Positions 8,248 to 16,489 of a stretch of DNA of 64,000 nt are shown in pieces. The notes under the pieces were generated by a model. That model did not search any database and was not told where the DNA came from. It was given only the letters and a program-made list of their open reading frames with translations. Position numbers and translations under genes: made by a program. The stretch spans positions 1-64,000 of the forward strand of contig JASCPE010000004.1 in assembly GCA_029959865.1 (NCBI GenBank), written 5' to 3'. The stretch is from Microbacteriaceae bacterium PS02070 (GTDB taxonomy: Bacteria > Actinomycetota > Actinomycetes > Actinomycetales > Microbacteriaceae). Numbering within the stretch: position 1 is the stretch's first letter; each line of letters begins with the position of its first letter.

Positions 8248-8991
8248 TCACGGACGGTCTGAGTACACCTCGACTGTGTCTCCAGTGAGGACGAACTGGA
8301 GACTCGTGCCCTCACCGAATTCAGCTTGCACCGACGGCGCGAACATCTCGTCGACGACAAGCGCAACGCTCGCGGGAAACCGTCCGGCGCCGCAGCCGAT
8401 GAACCCCTGCCCGGCGTACGAGTTCGAATCTGGATCGATCTTCTCTGTCTCGTAGACGAAGAGGCAGGGCGCGTCGTCCGCGTACGTTTGCGTGAATGCT
8501 GTCAGCCCGCCGAGAGAGACGAATCCTTGGGTCTCGCTCTCGCCGAACATGGCGGGCCAGGCAAAGTCCTCGTCTACAGCGAGCGACTCGACGTGGTGGA
8601 CACCATCCACGAGGGGCTCCGGTGCGGCGAGTCGGGCCGTCGCCAATGCCGTGATCACCGCCGTCACAATCACCGCCGCACCGAGGGACGCCACCCACAG
8701 GCGCCGCAGTCGAGGATCGCTCGAGCCTGATGCCCGCGGGGCCACGGCATCGTCAGCCGACTGCTCGTCCCGCTTCGCGAACGGCTGGTCCGGTTCCGCG
8801 AACGGCTGGTCCGGTTCGGCGAACGCCTCATCCGGTTCCGCGAACGTCTCGACCCGATCGGGTGTGGGTCCCGGGCGGACGCCGCGTTCGAGTTCGGCGA
8901 GGCGTCGCATCGCGGCGGGATCCTGATCGATGTCGGCGTTCGGCCCGTACGCTCGCGCCCGCAACCGGTGCAGCTCTGACTCGTTCGACAT
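8248..8991 (-). CDS. Single-pass membrane protein with FAEPD heptad repeats, function unknown
   Basis: A 247-aa protein. An N-terminal charged segment starts MSNESELHRLRARAYGP, a form common to actinobacterial hypothetical membrane proteins. It is followed by four FAEPDxx heptads (about residues 50-77), one membrane span (about 99-120) and an extracytoplasmic domain with two cysteines (ADDAPCLF, FIGCGAG) that could form a disulfide. The ATG at 8991 is chosen because the frame upstream runs into the glycosyltransferase gene. That gene ends 17 bp upstream on the same strand, so they are probably an operon. I recognise no catalytic motif. Confidence 0.7.
   Translation of the reverse strand: MSNESELHRLRARAYGPNADIDQDPAAMRRLAELERGVRPGPTPDRVETFAEPDEAFAEPDQPFAEPDQPFAKRDEQSADDAVAPRASGSSDPRLRRLWVASLGAAVIVTAVITALATARLAAPEPLVDGVHHVESLAVDEDFAWPAMFGESETQGFVSLGGLTAFTQTYADDAPCLFVYETEKIDPDSNSYAGQGFIGCGAGRFPASVALVVDEMFAPSVQAEFGEGTSLQFVLTGDTVEVYSDRP
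8772..8850. repeat. 21-bp tandem repeat encoding FAEPDxx heptads
   Basis: About four copies of a 21-bp unit close to CGGTTCCGCGAACGGCTGGTC lie inside the coding sequence and encode the heptads of the adjacent membrane protein. The copies are nearly identical, so the number is likely to vary between strains. Confidence 0.75.
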
Positions 8992-9008
8992 CGATACTCG
9001 TGGGGTTC

Positions 9009-10100
9009 TCAGGGGAGGGGAGTCTTCCGATCCAACCGCGAAGTGTCGATCGTGTCGTCCGCGCCTCCGGTGGAGCCGATCAGGAATCCTGTGCCCCACG
9101 CCAGATGCATCGTGGGAAGCACCGCGGCAGTCCACAACTTGTCCCGTACCGTATGGCCTCCCCATCGGCCCGCGGCAGCGCCGACGATGATGGCCGCATA
9201 CGCCAGAACGGGGACCCAGAGCAGTCCGAGCACGCGAGCCGGGCGACCTCTGAGGAGGCCGGTCATGCGGGCGATGCCAGAGATGACGGCGCCGATCGTG
9301 GTGAGTACCAGCGCTCCCGGGGCGAAGTAGCGCGGGGAGTTGCTTGCCCCGTAGCGGTGAACGAGTTCACCCCGCCACGTGCCCGTTGCCAGGAACTGAC
9401 GGGCCAGACGCGCCCAGCTTTCCCGCGGCCAGTAGGTCACCGCGAGTGCGGGATCGAACCACACCCGGTAGCCGGCCTTGCGGATGCGGAGGTTGAGCTC
9501 CCAATCCTCACCGCGGCGAATGGTCTCGTCGAAGAGCCCGACTTCCTCGAGCACAGCGCGGCGCATGACTCCCAGATACGCGGACTCGGCGGGTCCCTCG
9601 ACCTGGCCGCCGTGGTACGCGCCACCGCCGAGTCCGATCCGGGAGTTGTACGCCCGCGCGACCGCGCGTTGGAAGGGAGTCCGCCCTGCCGCGCGCATCA
9701 CTCCGCCGACATTGGCCGCGCCGACTCGCTCCAGCGTCGCCATTGCCGCGCGCGCGTAGGTGGTGTCCAGCTCAGAGTGTGCGTCGACGCGAACGATCGT
9801 GGCGAATCGACCGGATCGGATGGCGAGGTTGAGTCCGACCGGGATGTCGGCGCGCGGGTTATCCACGATGCGAACCCGTTCGTCCTGCCGGGCCAGTTCG
9901 TGCGCGAGGGCGGTCGTGCCGTCGGTGGACGGACCGAGCGCGAGGACGAGTTCGAACGGTTCATCCAGGTCCTGTGCCAGCACCGAGCGCACCGCCGGTT
10001 CCAGGTAGTCGGCTTCGTTGAGAACCGGCATGACGAACGTGACGCCGGATCCCGCTGGCGGGGCAGGTGCGTCCCGTGATCCGGGCTCGTAGGCGCGCAT
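9009..10100 (-). CDS. Glycosyltransferase family 2
   Basis: A 363-aa GT-A fold transferase. The N-terminal nucleotide-sugar part shows VTFVMPVLNEADYLEPAV (about 20-37), an Asp pair in VRVDAHSEL as the DxD-like metal site, and RRGEDWELNLRIRKAGY as the acceptor/base region. The C-terminal third holds hydrophobic segments (TTIGAVISGIARM and PVLAYAAIIVGAAAG), so it is membrane-associated. It resembles succinoglycan/ExoA-type enzymes. It sits between CDP-glycerol transferase genes and diverges from the third one with 53 bp between starts. A role in the same wall polymer is inferred. Confidence 0.85.
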   Translation of the reverse strand: MRAYEPGSRDAPAPPAGSGVTFVMPVLNEADYLEPAVRSVLAQDLDEPFELVLALGPSTDGTTALAHELARQDERVRIVDNPRADIPVGLNLAIRSGRFATIVRVDAHSELDTTYARAAMATLERVGAANVGGVMRAAGRTPFQRAVARAYNSRIGLGGGAYHGGQVEGPAESAYLGVMRRAVLEEVGLFDETIRRGEDWELNLRIRKAGYRVWFDPALAVTYWPRESWARLARQFLATGTWRGELVHRYGASNSPRYFAPGALVLTTIGAVISGIARMTGLLRGRPARVLGLLWVPVLAYAAIIVGAAAGRWGGHTVRDKLWTAAVLPTMHLAWGTGFLIGSTGGADDTIDTSRLDRKTPLP

Positions 10101-10153
10101 TGCTCGATCATGCCATGAGTCGTTGCGAGGTACCCGGCGGGTAGGCTCGAGAC

Positions 10154-11428
10154 ATGGGCTTGATCGCGGATCTCGGCAAGGTCGCTGAACTCACCCGAAA
10201 GGTCATCCGCAACCGGATCGCCGTCCGCGACGTGCGAAAGCGACTCGCGACCGCGCCGAAGCCGGGCCGTTTCCACTACCGGATCGCTGTCTACTTCGCT
10301 GACAGTGACGTCAATATGTACCAGCTTCGCCAGTGGTACAAGCCGCTCGCGGAGCTCGCCTCCACGTGGCCGGTCGTCGTGCTCTGTCGCAACCCCACCG
10401 CAGCACGCGCCGTGTTCGAGGAGGGAGAGCTGCCGGTCGCCTTCGTTCCCACGGTGCGCGATCTGGAGTCGTTCGTCTACGAGCAGGACCTTCGCGTCGT
10501 GCTGTACGTGAACCAGAACACTCGCAACTTCCAGATGTTCCGCTATGGGCAGCGCTGGCATGTGTTCATCAACCACGGCGAGTCCGACAAGATGTACATG
10601 ACGACGAATCAGTTCAAGGCATACGACTTCGCGCTCATCGCGGGAGAGGCTGCCCGCCGCCGGCTTTCACGGGTCCTGTGGGACTACGACTTCGCGGAGC
10701 GCGCGATCCAGATCGGACGCCCCCAGGCGGATCACTACGCGGGGGCAATGCCGTACACACCCGATGAGCGCACCGTCATTCTCTACGCGCCGACGTGGGA
10801 GGGCGACCGCCCCTCCGCGCACTACGGATCGATCCGTACCCACGGCGAAGCTCTCGCGCGGGCGGTACTGGCCTCGCCCGACCACAGACTCATCTACCGG
10901 CCCCACCCGCGATCGGGGGTCGTTGACCCGGCGTATGGTGCCGCCAACGAGCGGATCAAGGCGGCGATTCGCGCAGCGAACGAGAAGGATTCAGGCGCCG
11001 CGCATGTTTTTGATGACGGACCGGATCTCGGGTGGCAGCTGGCCGCGGCGGATATGGCGATCGTGGACATCTCCGCGATGGTCTACGACCGCCTTGCGGC
11101 CGATAAGCCGCTTATGGTCACCCGGCCGGTCGACCCTGAAGCGGTCGTCGACCGTGACGGGTACCTCGGCGACGCGGAGTGGCTGGAGGCGCGTGACGCC
11201 GCCGAGGTGCTGCGCAGGACGCACCACATCCTCGCCGATCCCGAGTCGGTCGCTCGCCTGGCGCACTGGGTGCAGCACTACTTCGGTGATTCCACACCGG
11301 GTGCCGCGAGCGCCCGTTTCCGTGCGGCGATCGCCGGTCTCATGTCGCGATGGGAGCAATGGCACACCCGCACCGACGGCATCATGATCCGTGAGGGGTC
11401 AGACGAGGCCGATCTCGACGATCAATAG
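10154..11428 (+). CDS. CDP-glycerol glycerophosphotransferase-like protein (3)
   Basis: A 424-aa enzyme of the TagB/TagF family. Motifs are FINHGESDKMYMT (about 137-149), ILYAPTWEGDRPS and MAIVDISAMVYDRL. The acceptor loop HGES replaces the HGxP of the two upstream paralogues, so it probably acts on a different acceptor or step. The ATG at 10154 is preceded by TAGGCT (10142-10147) with a 6-nt gap and no Shine-Dalgarno sequence, indicating a leaderless message. A small hairpin (CTCGATC/GATCGAG, 11435-11452) follows the stop. Confidence 0.8.
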   Translation: MGLIADLGKVAELTRKVIRNRIAVRDVRKRLATAPKPGRFHYRIAVYFADSDVNMYQLRQWYKPLAELASTWPVVVLCRNPTAARAVFEEGELPVAFVPTVRDLESFVYEQDLRVVLYVNQNTRNFQMFRYGQRWHVFINHGESDKMYMTTNQFKAYDFALIAGEAARRRLSRVLWDYDFAERAIQIGRPQADHYAGAMPYTPDERTVILYAPTWEGDRPSAHYGSIRTHGEALARAVLASPDHRLIYRPHPRSGVVDPAYGAANERIKAAIRAANEKDSGAAHVFDDGPDLGWQLAAADMAIVDISAMVYDRLAADKPLMVTRPVDPEAVVDRDGYLGDAEWLEARDAAEVLRRTHHILADPESVARLAHWVQHYFGDSTPGAASARFRAAIAGLMSRWEQWHTRTDGIMIREGSDEADLDDQ

Positions 11429-11462
11429 TCCCCACTCGATCGCGTGATCGAGGATCCTCAGA

Positions 11463-11684
11463 TCAACGGAGGGTTCCGGTGAGAAGGAGAACCCCGGTCA
11501 TGAGAGAGACGAGGGCGAGCAGCAGCGCGATGGCGATGAGAATCGCATGCACGCGGAGGAATGCCGTGGCACGTCCCTCGGCATCGCGTGCGCGGGGATC
11601 GGTAGCGACCCGTCGGTAGAACCGCGGCCAGACGACGGCGTTGAAGACGGCGTTGGCCAGAAGCAGGATCGCGGCGAGGGTCAT
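11463..11684 (-). CDS. Small two-pass membrane protein, SCO4848-like
   Basis: A 73-aa protein with two hydrophobic helices (about 3-20 and 46-68) separated by a charged loop containing NAVVWPRFYRRV. The pattern resembles the actinobacterial SCO4848 family of unknown function; this rests on recall of the motif and is not certain. It starts 11 bp after the stop of the upstream gene, so the two are probably co-transcribed. Confidence 0.6.
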   Translation of the reverse strand: MTLAAILLLANAVFNAVVWPRFYRRVATDPRARDAEGRATAFLRVHAILIAIALLLALVSLMTGVLLLTGTLR

Positions 11685-11694
11685 GACGCCAACA

Positions 11695-12603
11695 CTATGA
11701 CTCGTTGTCGTCCGCGGTCACGTCGTCCGCGCGCGCTCGTTCGACCTCGCGCGGACGCGTCACGCTGCTGGCGCGCCGACCCAGGTTTCTGATCGCATCG
11801 CCGACGCCGTTGACTGCCCTGCCCACCGACGTCGCCGCGGAGCGAGAGGTCGGTTCCAGCTCCGACGGGAAGGTGACCGGCACCGCTGGAAAAGCCTTGC
11901 GGGCGCCGATGACGACGCGCTTACCCAGGATCCGGTTGCCCGTGGCACCCACGGCCGCGCCGATCCCGAACGGCAGGGCCTTTCCGAGGACGGACGCACC
12001 CCCGCGGGCCGCGAACTGCCGGATGAAGGTGCTCTTGAGGCGATCGACGAGGGGCCCGACGGCAGCCCGGGGGAGCGAGCTGGTGATGACTTCGCCCCAG
12101 TGACCCTGAATGCCGGTTCCCTTTCCGCCGAACTGCTTGGCCAGTTGACCGAGCAGATCGATGCCCTCTTTGCCCATGAGGAGCGTGAGCACGAGCGCGC
12201 GTGCGCGGTCGGGGTTCTCTACCGGGATACCGTGCAGCTCGGTGAGTGACTGCGCGTAGAGGGTCGTTGCTTCGAGGAAGCCGACGGTCTCCACCCCGCC
12301 GAGCGCGAGTGTCGCGGCCGTACCGATCCCCGGCACGACGGCGGTGGCGCCGACGGCGGCACCTCCGGCCGTCACCGCCGCGAGGTAGCGCCGTTCAAGG
12401 ATCTTGGCGATCTCGACCGTGGACGCCTTCGGGTGCCGCTTGCGGATGCTGCGCAGGTGAGCGATGACGACGGGGCGCTGGATGGCCATGACCCGGTCGA
12501 GGGCTCGAATCGTCCGGGGGTGCTCGTCGGAGCCCACGGGCGGAAGGCCGCTATCCCACGCTGCGTCTGCGGGGAGCGAGTCGATGCGATGGACTTTGGG
12601 CAT
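11695..12603 (-). CDS. Conserved hypothetical protein with glycine-rich hydrophobic segments
   Basis: A 302-aa protein of unknown function. It has an N-terminal helical part (DRVMAIQRPVVIAHLRSIRKRHP), a Gly/Ala-rich hydrophobic region (about 80-115, AVVPGIGTAATLALGGVETVGF) and another (about 205-230). A basic tail ends in acidic residues. The hydrophobic regions may insert into or bind membranes, with a distant resemblance to EcsC-type proteins. No active site is recognisable. The ATG at 12603 is the longest convincing start. Confidence 0.6.
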   Translation of the reverse strand: MPKVHRIDSLPADAAWDSGLPPVGSDEHPRTIRALDRVMAIQRPVVIAHLRSIRKRHPKASTVEIAKILERRYLAAVTAGGAAVGATAVVPGIGTAATLALGGVETVGFLEATTLYAQSLTELHGIPVENPDRARALVLTLLMGKEGIDLLGQLAKQFGGKGTGIQGHWGEVITSSLPRAAVGPLVDRLKSTFIRQFAARGGASVLGKALPFGIGAAVGATGNRILGKRVVIGARKAFPAVPVTFPSELEPTSRSAATSVGRAVNGVGDAIRNLGRRASSVTRPREVERARADDVTADDNES

Positions 12604-12662
12604 GCGAAAGCGTCCTAGATCTCAGTGCCGGCGAGGGCTCGAATGCGGCGACGAACGCCGAT

Positions 12663-13355
12663 TCAGACGAAAAGGTTGGCGCGCTCGAGGTCTTCAGCGA
12701 AGTCGACCTCGACGGCGTACAGGTCGGAGATATCAAGCGGAGCGAGCGTGAGGCCGTTCTCAGCAATCGCGAGCTCAAGGCCACGCTCGAAGTAGTCCTG
12801 GTCGTCGACGCGGCCGAGCTGCGCCATGAAGGCGCGCTTGTCGGCGCGCGAGATGTAGTTGATGCCGACCGCTTCGCCGAGGCCGTCGACGACCTGCTTG
12901 GAGAGGGCGTTGATGTGGCCATGGTCGTCCACCGTGTACTTGACCTCTTCATCGCTCACCCGTGAGCGGTTGACGGCGACAAAGGAGCGGTCCGCCTCGA
13001 TGAAGGGGATTGCGCGGCCGAGCACACGCGGGTCGAACACGACGTCGCCATTCATCCACAGCACCCCGTTCTTGCCGGTGGAGGCAAGCGCGCGCAGCAG
13101 GCTCTTAGAGGTGTTGGTCTGGTCGTAGCGGTCGTTGTAGACGTAGTGCGCGTCCGGGAAGGCCTCGACGATCGTCTCGGCGCGGTAACCGACGACCGTG
13201 GTGAGGCGGGCCTCACGCCCGAAGGCGGCACGGATGTTGTCGTGCTGCTGCTGCATGATGGTGCGACCATCGTTGAGGGGGGTCAGCGGCTTCGGCAGGC
13301 TACGGCCGAGACGCGAGCCCATACCGGCCGCGAGGATGACGGTCTGAAGAGCCAA
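12663..13355 (-). CDS. Sugar/choline-phosphate nucleotidyltransferase, LicC-like
   Basis: A 230-aa NTP transferase. The signature VILAAGMGSRLGRSLPKPLTP begins at residue 5, and the metal-binding WMNGDVVF lies in the middle. The family activates phosphocholine or sugar phosphates with CTP or another NTP. In this neighbourhood it is a candidate for making a CDP-linked polyol or choline donor (inference). The frame is open upstream to 13778, but that part is low-complexity shadow. The signature begins just after a TTG at 13355, which has AAGGGAG 6 nt upstream, so I take TTG as the start. Confidence 0.75.
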   Translation of the reverse strand: MALQTVILAAGMGSRLGRSLPKPLTPLNDGRTIMQQQHDNIRAAFGREARLTTVVGYRAETIVEAFPDAHYVYNDRYDQTNTSKSLLRALASTGKNGVLWMNGDVVFDPRVLGRAIPFIEADRSFVAVNRSRVSDEEVKYTVDDHGHINALSKQVVDGLGEAVGINYISRADKRAFMAQLGRVDDQDYFERGLELAIAENGLTLAPLDISDLYAVEVDFAEDLERANLFV

Positions 13356-13565
13356 GGTCCACTCCCTTACGAAGGTGTGCAATGAAATCCGGATGAAGAT
13401 TCCGTGACTTTGCGAGACTAACGGCGCCACCTGGGAACACGATGGGCATCGCGGGCGCGTTGCTGTTTCGTGACCTGGCGTTTCTCCGTGGAGCGGGTCG
13501 GGACGGCGTTGAGTCGTGTGACGCAGGATGCGGGCGTGGATCGCTCCTTTGTTAGGTTTGAGCGC

Positions 13566-14696
13566 GTGAGCGCGAGAGAGTCGAGGGCCGGAGCTGCGGG
13601 AGCGGGCGCGCTGCCGCCGTTGCCGCCGATCTCGGCTGCCGAAGCGCTGCGCCTGGGCGTGTCCACGATCTCCGTGCCCCCACGCCCGCCGCTTCCCGCA
13701 GCGCCCGTGATCGAGGACAAGGAAGTCGACGTTCAGGATGCTGCGATCGAGGACGTCGACGTTGCCGTCGAAGACCACGCTCAGATCGAAGATGCTGCCG
13801 TTGCCATCGAGGACGATGCCGCGACCGAGGACGTCGCCGACGAGGACGTTGACGATGCTGCGATCGACGACGCTGACGTGGCCGTCGAACGAGACCTTGA
13901 AACCTCCCTTCCGCAGCAGTTTGAGAATGACGGGGGTGTCCCGGCGCTCTCACTCCGGGGGCTGACGAAGACCTACGGCACGGACATCGCCGTCGATTCG
14001 GTGGATCTGGATATTCCGCCGGGAAGCTTCTTCGCCCTCATCGGCCCGAACGGTGCCGGGAAGACCACGACGCTCTCCATCGTCGCGGGCCTGACCCGCC
14101 CGGATCGCGGAGAGGTTCGCATCGCGGGTGTCGACGCCCTCGCGCGGCCGCATGAGGCGAGGCGTGAGGTCGGGATCCTTCCGGACAGCTTGCGCACCTT
14201 CGATCGGCTCAGCGGCCGTCAGCTCCTGGTTACCTACGGGGCCCTCCGCGGGTTGCGACGTTCGGTTATTGATGAGCGCATCGGCAGCCTTGCCCGCGCG
14301 TTCGGGGTCGAATCGGTGCTGGAGCGGCCGGTCGCGGAGTACTCCACGGGGATGCGCAAGAAGATCATGCTCGCCGGAGCGATGATCCACGCGCCGCGGC
14401 TGCTGGTCCTTGACGAACCCTTCGAGGGAGTCGATCCTGAGTCGGCGAACGCGATCATCGGAATCCTGCGCACCTACACCGAGCACGGCGGGACCGTGTT
14501 GTTGACGAGCCACGGCCTCGATGTTGTCGAGGAGATCAGTTCTGGGGTCGCCGTCATCGTCGAGGGAGAGATCCTTGCGGCCGGGACCCTGGACGAGGTC
14601 CGCGGCGAGGTCTCGCTCGAAGAACGATACGTTCAGCTGGCGGGCGGGCTCGACGACGTGGAGGGTCTGGAGTGGTTGCACACGTTCTCCGACTGA
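13566..14696 (+). CDS. ABC transporter ATP-binding protein with acidic N-terminal extension
   Basis: A 376-aa ABC ATPase. Residues 1-125 are not ABC sequence: a Pro/Ala segment is followed by a very acidic repetitive stretch (about 49-108) of units such as IEDVDVAV, IEDAAVAI and IDDADVAV. The ATPase domain then shows Walker A GPNGAGKT (160-167), a signature YSTGMRKK (usual Q/E of LSGGQ replaced) and Walker B LLVLDEPFEGVDPE. GTG at 13566 is chosen because TAGGTT (13553-13558) lies 7 nt upstream. It overlaps the permease gene by 25 bp. Drug, lipid or polymer export is possible. Confidence 0.8.
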   Translation: MSARESRAGAAGAGALPPLPPISAAEALRLGVSTISVPPRPPLPAAPVIEDKEVDVQDAAIEDVDVAVEDHAQIEDAAVAIEDDAATEDVADEDVDDAAIDDADVAVERDLETSLPQQFENDGGVPALSLRGLTKTYGTDIAVDSVDLDIPPGSFFALIGPNGAGKTTTLSIVAGLTRPDRGEVRIAGVDALARPHEARREVGILPDSLRTFDRLSGRQLLVTYGALRGLRRSVIDERIGSLARAFGVESVLERPVAEYSTGMRKKIMLAGAMIHAPRLLVLDEPFEGVDPESANAIIGILRTYTEHGGTVLLTSHGLDVVEEISSGVAVIVEGEILAAGTLDEVRGEVSLEERYVQLAGGLDDVEGLEWLHTFSD

Positions 14697-16183
14697 GGTG
14701 GGAGATGCTCGCGGGAGGATTCACCTCCTCTCGCGGGCGGCCAGCACGGTCTGCCGCCGTGGTCGCGGGCGTGCTCGGTCTCCTGTTGACACTCTGGGCG
14801 TCGGGTGCGCTCGCGGAACGCCCCGCTTCCGTGTCTGACACCGTCATCACGATCAGCGGTTCCACCGTGCTCCTGGGGTACCTCATCGTGCCCTTTCTGT
14901 CGGGGCAGGAGGATCTCCTGGACCCGCGTCGGTTCGCGGTGGTCTCGGGCGAGCCGAGGAAGTTCGTCGGTGCGGCGATGCTCGCCGCGCTCGTCAGTGT
15001 GCCGACGGTTGCCGTCGCGCTGTTCTCTGCGGTGGCGGCCAGCGTCCGGATCGATCATGGGACGCACCCTGTGGTGGCGATCGCGGCGGCTCTCCTGGGA
15101 ACGGTCACGTGCGTCGCCGCGGCGCGAGTGGCCCTCCTGGCAGCCTCCGTCGTGCGGCGTCCTGGCCGCGGCGCGCTGGTGCCGGTCTCGGTCGCGATCC
15201 TCACGGTGGGGGCATCGGTCCTCACCTGGCTCGCGCTGCGGGGGGTGAGGGGAGCGACGCGGGCCGCTGATGTTCTCCGGTCGACCCCTCTCGGAGCTGC
15301 GTGGACCCTCGGGGAGGGTGGTGTCGGTCAGGCCGTCGTGGCAATACTCACCGCTGCGGTCTTGCTCGCAGCGTGGGCTGTCGGCTTCGTGCGCTCCGGT
15401 GAACGTACGGACGCACCTCGGGCGCAGCGCACCTCTCAGGGCTGGTTCGTCGCGGTGCCGCGCTTTGCCTGGTCTGTGATCGCCGCGCGGAGCTTCGTGT
15501 ATTGGCTGCGTGACCCCCGTTACCTCGCCAATCTGATCGGGGTTCCGATCGGAATCACGATTGCCGTATCGCCGCTCCTTCTCGTGGGCGTGCCCGTGGG
15601 CACCGTCGCGCTCCTGCCTCCGGCACTCCTTGCCCTGTTCCTGGGGTGGCTCGTGCACAATGATCTCGCGCATGACTCGACCGCGGTGTGGCTGCATGTT
15701 GCGGGCGGCGCGCGTGGCTTCTCTGACCGCGTGGGGCGCGTGGTCCCCCCGCTCGTCCTGGGCGGTGTGATCGTGGCAGCGTCGGTCACCATCGCGATGC
15801 TTCTGAGCGAGCGCACCGACCTGCTGCCGGCCCTCATCGGTGCGTGCGCCGCGCTCTTCCTGGGCGGCTTGGGATGGTCGTCGCTGGCGTCCGCGTTGGC
15901 TCCCTACCCCGCGGCTGCGCCCGGAGCGAGCCCCTTCGAGCAACCGCAGCGTACGAGCGGCTTCCTCACACAACTCGTCGTGCTCCTCCTGACTCTCGCG
16001 GTCGGCGCCCCGTCGCTGTGGTGGGGATGGCAGGCATGGGAGGGAGAGGTCCGTGCGACCGCGTCCACCGCGTGGATCGGTGTCGGCATCGGTGCGGGCG
16101 TTCTGCTTGCCGGTACAGCACTGGGCAGTTGGGCATTCGAGCACCGCCGCACGCGCCTTCTCGATGACGTTGAAGCCGCCTGA
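14672..16183 (+). CDS. ABC-2-type membrane protein
   Basis: A 503-aa polytopic membrane protein with about 12 hydrophobic segments and no catalytic motif, the partner of the ATPase just upstream. The GTG start at 14672 overlaps the ATPase end. It gives the N-terminus MVAHVLRLRWEML, which resembles the start of actinobacterial permeases paired with ABC ATPases, so I prefer it over the in-frame ATG at 14705. The substrate is unknown; the nearby wall-polymer genes make envelope export plausible. Confidence 0.75.
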   Translation: MVAHVLRLRWEMLAGGFTSSRGRPARSAAVVAGVLGLLLTLWASGALAERPASVSDTVITISGSTVLLGYLIVPFLSGQEDLLDPRRFAVVSGEPRKFVGAAMLAALVSVPTVAVALFSAVAASVRIDHGTHPVVAIAAALLGTVTCVAAARVALLAASVVRRPGRGALVPVSVAILTVGASVLTWLALRGVRGATRAADVLRSTPLGAAWTLGEGGVGQAVVAILTAAVLLAAWAVGFVRSGERTDAPRAQRTSQGWFVAVPRFAWSVIAARSFVYWLRDPRYLANLIGVPIGITIAVSPLLLVGVPVGTVALLPPALLALFLGWLVHNDLAHDSTAVWLHVAGGARGFSDRVGRVVPPLVLGGVIVAASVTIAMLLSERTDLLPALIGACAALFLGGLGWSSLASALAPYPAAAPGASPFEQPQRTSGFLTQLVVLLLTLAVGAPSLWWGWQAWEGEVRATASTAWIGVGIGAGVLLAGTALGSWAFEHRRTRLLDDVEAA

Positions 16184-16199
16184 TCGCCCCGAAGCGCAG

Positions 16200-16205
16200 T
16201 AGACT
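16200..16205 (+). promoter_or_regulatory. -10 element TAGACT for the DUF3039 gene
   Basis: TAGACT ends 8 nt before the ATG at 16214 and no ribosome binding site is present, so transcription probably starts at or next to the start codon. Confidence 0.5.
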
Positions 16206-16213
16206 GAGCCGTC

Positions 16214-16480
16214 ATGAGCACCCCCATCGAAGGCCCCTCAGAGGGTGGCGTCGGCACGCTGGAGCGCGAGCTCGAAGAACTCACGCAGGACGAAGGCATC
16301 GAACCCGGGGACCACGAGCGGTTCTCTCACTATGTCAAGAAGGACAAGATCCTCGAGTCGGCTCTGACGGGCAAGCCCGTGCGAGCGCTGTGCGGCAAGA
16401 AGTGGACGCCGGGGCGCGACCCGGAGAAGTTCCCGGTCTGCCCCACCTGCAAGGAGATCTACGAGTCGATGGTCCGCTGA
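16214..16480 (+). CDS. DUF3039 protein
   Basis: An 88-aa soluble protein with an acidic N-terminus and a C-terminal half containing HYVKKDKILESALTGKPVRALCGKKWTP and VCPTCKE. The cysteines at about 60, 76 and 79 with nearby His suggest a small metal or zinc-ribbon fold. This matches the actinobacterial DUF3039 family, whose function I do not know. It is monocistronic, and the next gene is convergent 9 bp away. Confidence 0.8.
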   Translation: MSTPIEGPSEGGVGTLERELEELTQDEGIEPGDHERFSHYVKKDKILESALTGKPVRALCGKKWTPGRDPEKFPVCPTCKEIYESMVR

Positions 16481-16489
16481 CCCAGTCGG

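Noticed and set aside
8772..8850. Possible CRISPR-like repeat array
   Set aside because: The units are contiguous 21-bp coding repeats without spacers. No CRISPR array or cas gene was seen anywhere in the window.
13356..13778. N-terminal extension of the nucleotidyltransferase frame
   Set aside because: It is antisense to the acidic repeat region of the ABC gene, and the nucleotidyltransferase signature starts right after the TTG at 13355 with a good ribosome site.
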